Source: Candidatus Geothermarchaeota archaeon (lineage in GTDB: Archaea; Thermoproteota; Nitrososphaeria; Geothermarchaeales; JDFR-13). From it: a DNA stretch of 15,577 nucleotides. The DNA is taken from the NCBI GenBank assembly GCA_015522055.1, contig WAMZ01000133.1, positions 1 to 15,577 on the forward strand, read 5' to 3'. The translations under genes were made by a program, and so were the position numbers. The notes below the pieces were generated by a model. It saw only the letters and a list, made by a program, of their open reading frames with translations, did no database searches and had not been told where the DNA came from. Shown here one piece after another: positions 7,024 through 13,473 of the stretch (positions are counted from its first letter, which is position 1; each line of letters begins with the position of its first letter).

Positions 7024-8430
7024 CTAGGACGGGGGCCTAGCCCTATAGTAATACTTCTTCAGTATCTCATCCTTAACCCTAACCAACTCATCCTCAGGCA
7101 GCATAGACAATACCTCCCATGCAAGGTCCAGCGTCTCCTCTATAGTCCTATTCTCATACTCACCTTGATTGACAAACTTCCTCTCAAAGACATCGGCGAA
7201 CTTCAGATACATCCTCTCCCTATCACTAAGGCCCATCTCACCAACTATCCTAGCCAAGTCCCTAGCCTTGAGGCCCCTGGAATACGCGTCATACAGCTGG
7301 TCAGAGACATCCTTATGGTCATCCCTAGTCTTACCTGGCCCAACACCACTCCTCATAAGCCTACTAAGACTCGGCAATACATTAATCGGTGGATAGATAC
7401 CCCTCGCATCGAGATCCTTACTGAGTATAATCTGACCCTCCGTAATATAGCCTGTTAAGTCGGGGATCGGGTGCCTCTTATCGCCACCAGGCATCGTCAA
7501 GATAGGCATCTGGGTCAATGAACCTGGCCTACCCCTAACTATACCAGCCCTCTCATAGATCGTAGCAAGGTCACTATACATATATCCAGGGTATCCACCC
7601 CTACCAGGAACCTCCTCCCTAGCTGCACTGACCTCCCTCAACGCCTCACAATAATTTGTCATATCAGTCAAGATAGCCAGTACATGATAACCAAGGTCGA
7701 ACGCAAGATACTCAGCGATGGTCAAGGCGATCCTAGGAGTAACGAGCCTCTCTATAGCCGGGTCATCAGCCAAGTTCAGCACCACCACAGACCTCTCGAT
7801 GGCACCAGACTCCCTAAAAGACTCGATGAAGAACCTAGCCTCATCATTCTTAAGGCCCATAGCGGCAAACACTATAGCGAACTCCTCCTCCTCACCCAAT
7901 ACAGTCGCCTGCCTAGCTATCTGGGCAGCAACCCTATTATGAGGCAACCCAGACTCCGAGAATATCGGGAGCTTCTGGCCACGGACTAGGGATAGCATCC
8001 CATCGATCGCCGATATACCAGTCTGGATAAAGTTATTTGGATGTATCCTAGCACGTGGATTAATAGGCATACCATTAATATCCCTACGATCCCTAGATAC
8101 GATCGGCCCCATACCATCGATAGGCTCGAACCTACCGTTGAACATCCTCCCCAATGCATCGTCAGAGACCGGGATCTCGAAGGTGGAGCCGGTGAACCTC
8201 ACAGCAGAAGCCGTCTCTAGGCCAGACTCCTCACCAAAAACCTGGACAATAACATACTTATTACTTACCTCCAGGACCCTACCCATCCTATCAATACCAT
8301 CTGGCGCCCTAACAACCACGACCTCATCATAGAGTACATTGGGGATTGGGTCAAGAACTAGTATAGAACCCCTAACCTCCCTAACACCCTTATGAACCAC
8401 ACCATATATATCCCTAATATCCAGCGACAT
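7024..8430 (-). CDS. atpB: A-type ATP synthase subunit B (non-catalytic head subunit)
   Basis: 468 residues from the ATG at 8430. Subunit B alternates with A in the A3B3 head. It has a beta-barrel N-terminal domain (about 1-75), a RecA-like domain (about 75-360) and a helical C-terminal domain. The P-loop position reads FSESGLPHNRVAAQIARQ (157-174), without the GKT of a catalytic site, as expected for B. YPGYMYSDLATIYERAG (280-296) and LPSLSRLM (352-359) with the conserved arginine R357, followed by GPGKTRDDH, are family hallmarks. The longer reading from TTG at 8433 is unlikely: GAGGTG (8438-8443) stands 7 nt before the ATG. It lies 11 nt after atpA and 10 nt before atpD. Confidence 0.97.
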   Translation of the reverse strand: MSLDIRDIYGVVHKGVREVRGSILVLDPIPNVLYDEVVVVRAPDGIDRMGRVLEVSNKYVIVQVFGEESGLETASAVRFTGSTFEIPVSDDALGRMFNGRFEPIDGMGPIVSRDRRDINGMPINPRARIHPNNFIQTGISAIDGMLSLVRGQKLPIFSESGLPHNRVAAQIARQATVLGEEEEFAIVFAAMGLKNDEARFFIESFRESGAIERSVVVLNLADDPAIERLVTPRIALTIAEYLAFDLGYHVLAILTDMTNYCEALREVSAAREEVPGRGGYPGYMYSDLATIYERAGIVRGRPGSLTQMPILTMPGGDKRHPIPDLTGYITEGQIILSKDLDARGIYPPINVLPSLSRLMRSGVGPGKTRDDHKDVSDQLYDAYSRGLKARDLARIVGEMGLSDRERMYLKFADVFERKFVNQGEYENRTIEETLDLAWEVLSMLPEDELVRVKDEILKKYYYRARPPS

Positions 8431-8437
8431 CAACCAC

Positions 8438-8443
8438 CACCTC
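8438..8443 (-). promoter_or_regulatory. Ribosome binding site that fixes the atpB start
   Basis: GAGGTG on the minus strand, 7 nt before the ATG at 8430 and overlapping the atpA stop codon. Its spacing favours the ATG over the TTG one codon upstream. Confidence 0.7.
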
Positions 8444-10268
8444 AGACCTCCACCTCAACCCTATATTCCTCAGCCAGCTTAAGCAGGGACTGCCTAGCCT
8501 CCTCAGCAACCTCCTTAATAGCCTCGACCCTCCTAGGATCAAACTTAACCCTCTTAATCTTAGAGACCACTGGTAGCTCGATGACCCTATCAATCGGAAT
8601 CTTCTTCCTAATCAGCTTCTCAACATTATGATGGAAATCAATTATAAGCTTCAGCAGCAAAACAGACTTCTCAGGCTCAGAGAATGTATCAACCTCATCG
8701 AAGGCATTCTGCCTCAGGAAACCCTCCTTAATAAGCTCTGAAGTCAGGAGTAGGAGCCTCTGATCATCGGGCAGCGACTTCTCACCGATAATCCTAGCGA
8801 TAGACTCCACCTCGGCAGCTACAGACAGTATATTCATAGCCTCCTCCCTATACCTCGGGAACTCCTCGTCGACCGTCCTCCACCAATTGAGGAGCTCCTC
8901 ACGATACATACTGAAGCTACCTATGAAGCCGCCCATAATCTCCTTGGCATAAAGGCTATAGCTCTTGAGCCAGTTTATGGCTGGGAAGTGCCTACTATAT
9001 GCCAGGTCAGCATCCAACGCCCAGAATACACCAGTAAACCTCAGTGTATGTATCGTGACAGGCTCGTTGAAGTCACCACCCGGGGGCGATACAGCCCCAA
9101 CAATGGTTACAGACCCAACCCTCTCAGGCCTACCCAATACCTTCACCCTACCAGCCCTCTCATAGAACTCAGCAATCTTATCAGGTAGATATGCGGGGAA
9201 CCCCCTCTCGACGGGCATCTCACCAAGCCTACCAGATATCTCCCTAATAGCCTCAGCCCAGCGGGATGTGGAGTCAGCCATCAATGAAACATCATAACCC
9301 ATATCCCTATAGTACTCTGCTATCGTAATTCCAATATATACACTCGCCTCCCTAGCGGACACAGGCATATTACTAGTGTTAGCAATCAACACCGTCCTCT
9401 CCATAAGAGGCTTACCGGTCCTCGGGTCCTTAAGCTCAGGGAAGTCCTGAAGCACCTCAGCCATCTCATTCCCACGCTCACCGCAACCGATGTAGACCAC
9501 AATATCTGCATCACTCCACTTAGCCAGCTGGTGAAGAGTAATAGTCTTCCCCGTTCCAAAGCCACCAGGGATACATGCAGCGCCACCCTTAGCAACAGGG
9601 AAGAATACGTCGATAACCCTCTGCCCAGTAATAAGGGGCGTCTTTAAGGGGAGCCTACCACCAGGCGCTATAGGCCTAGGCTCCCTAACAGGCCACTCCT
9701 GAATCATATTAAGCTCCTTAACACTACCATCCTCCAGCTCCAGCTTAGCTATGGTCTCCTCAACCGTATACTCACCATCAGCAATCTCGATAACCTTACC
9801 CGATAAACCTGGGGGCACCATGATCTTATGAACCACGGTAGACGACTCGGGGACCTCACCAATAATATCCCCGCCGCTAACATGGTCACCCTCCTTAACC
9901 AATGGCTTGAAACTCCATTTAATATCCCTAGGCAGTGTATATGCCTTGATACCCCTACTGATAAACGGTCCACTCGCCTTAATCAACTCATCCAAAGGCC
10001 TACCTATACCATCGAATATATTCTTAATCAATCCAGGCCCTAGCTCAGCAACCAGCTTCTTACCCGTACCCCTGATTGGGTCGCCCACCTTGAGGCCGCT
10101 AGTCGGCTCATAAACCTGAGCAGCGAATGTATCCTCAATAATCCTAATAACCTCACCGATCAAACCCTCTGAACCAACCTCAACCACTTCACCAATCTTA
10201 ATATCCGGAATACCAGTGCCCACAACTAGGGTACCCGATACACGTAGAATCTCCCCAACCCTATCCAT
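8442..10268 (-). CDS. atpA: A-type ATP synthase subunit A (catalytic head subunit)
   Basis: 608 residues, the nucleotide-hydrolysing and -synthesising subunit. Domains: N-terminal beta-barrel (1-70); the A-specific bulge or non-homologous region (about 115-190) that distinguishes it from F-type beta; a RecA-like domain (about 195-440); and a helical C-terminal domain. The P-loop is GGFGTGKT (235-242) with K241 and T242. The catalytic glutamate is E264 in GERGNE (263-268). ADSTSRWAEA (331-340), SGRLGEMP (345-352) and VSPPGGDFNEPV (393-404) are family signatures. The P-loop deviates from the usual A-subunit GPFGSGKT at two positions (see findings). No intein is inserted at this site. GGTGGTGG precedes the ATG. 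The gene starts 2 nt after atpE and is followed 11 nt later by atpB. Confidence 0.98.
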   Translation of the reverse strand: MDRVGEILRVSGTLVVGTGIPDIKIGEVVEVGSEGLIGEVIRIIEDTFAAQVYEPTSGLKVGDPIRGTGKKLVAELGPGLIKNIFDGIGRPLDELIKASGPFISRGIKAYTLPRDIKWSFKPLVKEGDHVSGGDIIGEVPESSTVVHKIMVPPGLSGKVIEIADGEYTVEETIAKLELEDGSVKELNMIQEWPVREPRPIAPGGRLPLKTPLITGQRVIDVFFPVAKGGAACIPGGFGTGKTITLHQLAKWSDADIVVYIGCGERGNEMAEVLQDFPELKDPRTGKPLMERTVLIANTSNMPVSAREASVYIGITIAEYYRDMGYDVSLMADSTSRWAEAIREISGRLGEMPVERGFPAYLPDKIAEFYERAGRVKVLGRPERVGSVTIVGAVSPPGGDFNEPVTIHTLRFTGVFWALDADLAYSRHFPAINWLKSYSLYAKEIMGGFIGSFSMYREELLNWWRTVDEEFPRYREEAMNILSVAAEVESIARIIGEKSLPDDQRLLLLTSELIKEGFLRQNAFDEVDTFSEPEKSVLLLKLIIDFHHNVEKLIRKKIPIDRVIELPVVSKIKRVKFDPRRVEAIKEVAEEARQSLLKLAEEYRVEVEV

Positions 10269-10270
10269 AT

Positions 10271-10894
10271 CTAACCACCACCAAACAATACCTCGAATAC
10301 ATCTGGAGCAAGCTCCTCACGCGCCCTATTAAATAAAGCGTCGAAGGAGGCGTTAAAAAATACATTCTCATCAGGGTCGCTCACCACAACACCACCCGTT
10401 ATCCTAAGGGGGTTATTGGAGATAGAGAGCTTAACATCCCTACCCACGTGTCTAGAGACCTCCTTGGCAAACCTCCTCAACATCCCTCTAACCCTACCTA
10501 CATCCGCCTCATTCATATGAAGTTTAACCTCATCAAAACCTATCCTAGACACACCTAGGGCAACCATCCTAGGCAGGAAATCGCTATAGTATTCGTCGCT
10601 CCCCACATACGACTCGACCCTCTCCCAAGCCCTCCTAAAAACCTCGTCAACCAACTCCCACCTAGTGTTCACGATAAGCTTCTTACCCTCAATCCTAGCC
10701 AGTGAAAGCTCGGACCTAAGCTTCTCCTCCATACGTTTCCTAGCCTCATCCTCCTTAGCCCTCCTAATCTCAGCAACCCTCTCCTCGGCCTCCCTCAAAA
10801 TCTTCTCCGCCTCGGCCTTAGCCTCAGACAGAATCTCCTTAACCTTCCTCTCAGCCTCCTCCAGAATCTCCTTCCTCAGCTCCTCAACACCCAT
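10271..10894 (-). CDS. atpE: A-type ATP synthase subunit E (peripheral stalk)
   Basis: 207 residues. Subunit E pairs with H to form the peripheral stalks that hold the A3B3 head against subunit I. Residues about 3-90 form one long charged helix rich in Glu, Arg, Lys and Ala, suited to a coiled coil with H. Residues about 95-207 form the globular head-binding domain, ending in GGVVVSDPDENVFFNASFD and a C-terminal helix typical of the family. Length is normal. The ATG overlaps the atpH stop (TAATG) and is preceded by a strong GGGAGGTG with good spacing, so translation is coupled to that of its partner H. Two nt separate it from atpA. Confidence 0.96.
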   Translation of the reverse strand: MGVEELRKEILEEAERKVKEILSEAKAEAEKILREAEERVAEIRRAKEDEARKRMEEKLRSELSLARIEGKKLIVNTRWELVDEVFRRAWERVESYVGSDEYYSDFLPRMVALGVSRIGFDEVKLHMNEADVGRVRGMLRRFAKEVSRHVGRDVKLSISNNPLRITGGVVVSDPDENVFFNASFDALFNRAREELAPDVFEVLFGGG

Positions 10895-11205
10895 TACTCA
10901 ACACCTCCCTTTATAAGCCACTTATAGACAAGCTCAACAGCCTCATCCATCTTCTCCATAGCAGCCCTCCTAATAGCCTCGGCCTCAGACTCATATTTCT
11001 TTATAACAGCCTCCCTCTCATCCTCGATCCTCTTTGAATACTCCGCCTCAATATGGCTAACATCCGTGGCCTCAGCCTCCCTAATCATCTCAGCAGCCCT
11101 ACGCCTCGCATCAGCAACGATCCTCTCAGCCTCGGCCCTGGCATCCAGAATCTTCCTCTCAGCCTCACGCTCAATCTCCAGCAGTATATCAATCTCACTA
11201 GACAT
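10894..11205 (-). CDS. atpH: A-type ATP synthase subunit H (peripheral stalk coiled coil; G in V-type naming)
   Basis: 103 residues, nearly all one amphipathic charged helix (about 3-90) with heptad-like Ala/Ile/Leu spacing among Glu, Arg and Lys, for example AERKILDARAEAERIVADAR. This is the usual form of subunit H, which winds around the N-terminal helix of E. Identification rests on length, helix pattern and position directly before atpE; sequence alone is low complexity. The ATG at 11205 follows GGGGTGAT, 5 nt after the atpF stop. The stop overlaps the atpE start by one base. Confidence 0.9.
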   Translation of the reverse strand: MSSEIDILLEIEREAERKILDARAEAERIVADARRRAAEMIREAEATDVSHIEAEYSKRIEDEREAVIKKYESEAEAIRRAAMEKMDEAVELVYKWLIKGGVE

Positions 11206-11210
11206 TCAAA

Positions 11211-11540
11211 TCACCCCTTACCCAACTCAAGCCTCACACCGACAGCCTGACTAATCAAATTATATAGATCCTCGGTACGTTTACCTACAGACCCCTCCAA
11301 GCCGGGGATTACTAGTAGGACAGGCTTATCCCTACCCTCCTTCCTAAACCTAAAGTGCCTACCAACCAGCTTAATATATAGACTCTCAGGGAGAATGAGT
11401 AGATCAACATCCTCCCTCTCAATAGCCTCACCAATCCTCTTCTCAGCCTCAATCAAGTCATAAACTGTATATGACTCTACACCTATCAGTCTAAACGCCA
11501 CCGCTAGATAATCATCTCCGAAAAACACTGCCCTACCCAT
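11211..11540 (-). CDS. atpF: A-type ATP synthase subunit F (central stalk regulator)
   Basis: 109 residues, a small alpha/beta (CheY-like or Rossmann-like) protein that binds the top of shaft subunit D. Typical features are the start GRAVFFGDDYLAVAFRLIG, the segment DVDLLILPESLY (about 60-71), the strand KPVLLVIPG (about 92-100), and a C-terminal helix that can extend into the head. It is the first gene of the seven-gene operon F-H-E-A-B-D-C. The ATG at 11540 follows GGGGGT (11545-11550), and a TATA box lies at 11573-11582. The divergent gene starts 123 nt away on the other strand. Confidence 0.94.
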   Translation of the reverse strand: MGRAVFFGDDYLAVAFRLIGVESYTVYDLIEAEKRIGEAIEREDVDLLILPESLYIKLVGRHFRFRKEGRDKPVLLVIPGLEGSVGKRTEDLYNLISQAVGVRLELGKG

Positions 11541-11572
11541 CTAAACCCCCATATACATCCGGTTCCCCGGCA

Positions 11573-11582
11573 TATTTATATA
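11573..11582 (-). promoter_or_regulatory. Promoter of the ATP synthase operon (atpF-H-E-A-B-D-C)
   Basis: On the minus strand the TATA box reads TATATAAATA. Its centre is about 38 nt before the atpF ATG, predicting transcription from about 11552 and a leader of about 11 nt with GGGGGT. Between the TATA box and the predicted start lies CCGGGGAACCGG (11559-11570), an unusually GC-rich stretch for a promoter. Confidence 0.6.
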
Positions 11583-11610
11583 GAGATATTGGAGGGGCTG
11601 CATTAATAAA

Positions 11611-11622
11611 TCTAAATATTTT
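11611..11622 (+). promoter_or_regulatory. Promoter of the membrane-protein gene at 11664
   Basis: TCTAAATATTTT is a TATA-like element that predicts transcription from about 11643 and a leader of about 20 nt. The region around AGTGGATCA just before the ATG is a weak Shine-Dalgarno candidate. It is divergent from, and about 35 nt away from, the ATP synthase operon promoter. Confidence 0.5.
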
Positions 11623-11663
11623 CATGCAAATCAATATTATACAAGAAGAGAGAGTGGATCACG

Positions 11664-12188
11664 ATGGATACAAATAAATTACTGCGTGCAATAGGCATAG
11701 CACTAGTGCTACTAGCAGCCTACCTATATATAGCAAACTTCGTCACATGGATAAACGAGGGGGGCTCAAAACCACTCGGCGAAAACATGGTAGACAATGA
11801 GATAATCATTATAAATAATATTATAATGTTTAAACCCATATCCCTAGCCATGATCTCGGGGGCACTCGGATACCTAATGACCCTCGAATCCATGAGAGAC
11901 CCCCTAACATCCGATGGTAGGAGGCTCATAGCTAAGGCCGCCAAGATAACCGCATATCTATTCCTAATAATATCAGGATATGAATTCGCCTTCAACATGA
12001 TGATATGGTCCTCATATATAGTCCTATATGGAGACGGAGCCAACGTAGATAAGCTGGCGACCAAATTCCCCTACACACAATACTCATGGAACATAGTCTT
12101 CGCGACAAAACTATTCTTCATGATACTCATAATATCCCTCGCAACCATATATTATATCTCTAAGTGGGAGACAAAGGTTAAAACTTAA
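11664..12188 (+). CDS. Unknown four-helix membrane protein divergent from the ATP synthase operon
   Basis: I do not recognise this family. 174 residues with four predicted membrane helices: about 9-29, 54-74, 92-122 (unusually long) and 142-165. A polar segment of about 24 residues lies between the first two helices (NEGGSKPLGENMVDNE) and another of about 20 residues lies between helices 3 and 4 (YGDGANVDKLATKFPYTQYS). Helices 3 and 4 carry E107 and K149, charges that could face each other or a partner inside the membrane. No cysteines, His clusters or known motifs are visible. It has its own promoter facing away from atpF, and 68 nt separate it from the next gene. Shared intergenic space with the ATP synthase operon is the only functional hint. 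Confidence 0.82.
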   Translation: MDTNKLLRAIGIALVLLAAYLYIANFVTWINEGGSKPLGENMVDNEIIIINNIIMFKPISLAMISGALGYLMTLESMRDPLTSDGRRLIAKAAKITAYLFLIISGYEFAFNMMIWSSYIVLYGDGANVDKLATKFPYTQYSWNIVFATKLFFMILIISLATIYYISKWETKVKT

Positions 12189-12242
12189 TTTAACACCACC
12201 CCAAAATAATATTCAATCCCCCTAAGGTAATCGTTATATATA

Positions 12243-12248
12243 GAGGTG
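12243..12248 (+). promoter_or_regulatory. Ribosome binding site that fixes the TTG start at 12257
   Basis: GAGGTG stands 8 nt before the TTG at 12257 and is the only good Shine-Dalgarno match nearby, so it supports this non-ATG start. A TATA-like GTTATATATA at 12233-12242 overlaps the leader and would place transcription downstream of the TTG. The real promoter is thus more likely the weak AATAATATT near 12206-12214. Confidence 0.55.
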
Positions 12249-12256
12249 TAGTTGAC

Positions 12257-12601
12257 TTGGTTAGCAAGCCGTCACAATTGAGGCTAAGCAATATACTTGA
12301 ACTAGCCACTGGAATAATCACAGTGGCATTAGCATCCTATCCATACCCAATATGGTTCCTCACAATCCTCGGGCTCGTCCCAATCATATCATTCGGCCTA
12401 TATACACTAGACATAAACCTGGGGAAAAAGGTCAAAGGTGGCGTCGAGATAGTATTAGTAGCAATAGCCGCCTCATACATATACGTACTATCAAGCCTCT
12501 CACAGAACAATCTACTAGCCAATATACCGAGCCTAACAACCATACTTATATTGGCCACTATATTGACGGTGGCCACACTAATCCTAAAACTACTAGACTA
12601 G
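12257..12601 (+). CDS. Small unknown four-helix membrane protein
   Basis: I do not recognise this family. 114 residues beginning at TTG, with four predicted membrane helices (about 12-27, 31-51, 62-82 and 92-113) and short loops. Basic residues (K4, R9 near the N-terminus; K57, K58, K60 in the middle loop) suggest both lie on the cytoplasmic side. No catalytic or binding motif is visible. The TTG start rests on GAGGTG 8 nt upstream; no ATG or GTG start is available near the beginning of the frame. Two nt separate it from the ureohydrolase-like gene, so the two are almost certainly co-transcribed and perhaps translationally coupled. A link such as transport of an amine or guanidine compound is possible but unsupported by the sequence. 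Confidence 0.75.
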   Translation: MVSKPSQLRLSNILELATGIITVALASYPYPIWFLTILGLVPIISFGLYTLDINLGKKVKGGVEIVLVAIAASYIYVLSSLSQNNLLANIPSLTTILILATILTVATLILKLLD

Positions 12602-12603
12602 CC

Positions 12604-13410
12604 ATGATACCCCTAGAAAAACACCCAAAATTCTACGGCTACCCCTATACAATAGATGAAGCCGACATAATCCTAATAGGAATACCATATAGAGAAGCAC
12701 ACCATAGAAATACACTACTAGTCAGGGACGCCTCAAATTGGCTCGAAGACAACTCCATATCCACCCCCCAATACTATAGCCACCTAAAGATATGTGACGC
12801 TGGAGACATAACCAGCGACACCGACCCCAAAGAAGTCCTAGCCAACCTACCGAAGATGAAGACACCCATCTTCTTCGGAGGCCCACACGTATATACATAC
12901 CATATAGTCAAAGCCCTAAAACCATCGACAATAATCATACTCGATGCACACCTAGATGCAAAGGATGAATTCCAAGGTGAAAAACTTAACAGCGCCACCT
13001 TCGTAAGGAGAATGGCAGAAGAGGGAATAGTCGAGAGGATAGTCGTGATAGGAGCTAGATCCTACGATGAAGACGAATTCCAATATGTACTCGATAGCCA
13101 ATACATATATCCACAGATGGACTATAGGCTACCAAAGAAGGAGATAATAGGTGACACAATCTATCTATCAATAGACATAGACTTCCTAGACACATCATAT
13201 ATAACCGAGACACCATATCCAGAGGCATGGGGAGCAGGGCCAAACGACCTTACAAACATCCTCAGAGAGATATCCCAATCCAAATATAAGGTTGTAGGGG
13301 CCGACGTAATGGAGTACCTACCAAGAAGAGGCCTACACCACGAAGCCAAAACCGTGGCGAGAATAATTTTAGAAACAGCATCGGTAATCAACTATATAAA
13401 GAGTAAATAA
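12604..13410 (+). CDS. Divergent arginase/agmatinase-fold protein (ureohydrolase superfamily)
   Basis: 268 residues with the arginase fold. All six residues expected to bind two Mn ions are present: H95 (GGPH, 92-95); D114, H116 and D118 in DAHLD; and D191 and D193 in SIDID (189-193). The substrate-side glutamate that follows the last beta strand is E237 (GADVMEYLP). Known members hydrolyse arginine, agmatine, N1-aminopropylagmatine or related guanidines to urea plus amine; archaeal agmatinase-like enzymes serve polyamine synthesis. Two departures stand out: GGDH is GGPH here, and the catalytic His of the SHAT-like motif appears to be S130 (LNSATF, 128-133). Activity and substrate are therefore uncertain. 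The frame is open upstream to 12352, but that part overlaps the 12257-12601 gene. The ATG at 12604, 2 nt after that gene, begins the recognisable protein. No Shine-Dalgarno sequence is clear, so coupling to the upstream gene is likely. Confidence 0.9.
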   Translation: MIPLEKHPKFYGYPYTIDEADIILIGIPYREAHHRNTLLVRDASNWLEDNSISTPQYYSHLKICDAGDITSDTDPKEVLANLPKMKTPIFFGGPHVYTYHIVKALKPSTIIILDAHLDAKDEFQGEKLNSATFVRRMAEEGIVERIVVIGARSYDEDEFQYVLDSQYIYPQMDYRLPKKEIIGDTIYLSIDIDFLDTSYITETPYPEAWGAGPNDLTNILREISQSKYKVVGADVMEYLPRRGLHHEAKTVARIILETASVINYIKSK

Positions 13411-13430
13411 GCCCGGTATGGGGAACAAAT

Positions 13431-13440
13431 AAATTAAATA
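13431..13440 (+). promoter_or_regulatory. Candidate promoter of the DNA polymerase gene
   Basis: AAATTAAATA in the 63-nt gap after the ureohydrolase-like gene predicts transcription from about 13461, giving a leader of about 13 nt. GGAG at 13460-13463 lies 10 nt before the ATG at 13474, at or next to the predicted transcript start. A second TATA-like run, TTTATAT at 13453-13459, is too close to the start codon to serve. Confidence 0.4.
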
Positions 13441-13473
13441 CACTAAATACTCTTTATATGGAGTAATGGGGAC

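Noticed and set aside
9534..9575. Possible intein at the AtpA P-loop, a known intein site in some archaea
   Set aside because: The reading frame passes through the P-loop without insertion. PolB motifs A, B and C are likewise uninterrupted.
12352..12603. 84-residue N-terminal extension of the ureohydrolase-like frame
   Set aside because: It overlaps the real 12257-12601 gene in another frame, is rich in Arg/Pro/His without hydrophobic core, and does not resemble the arginase family. The protein starts at the ATG at 12604.
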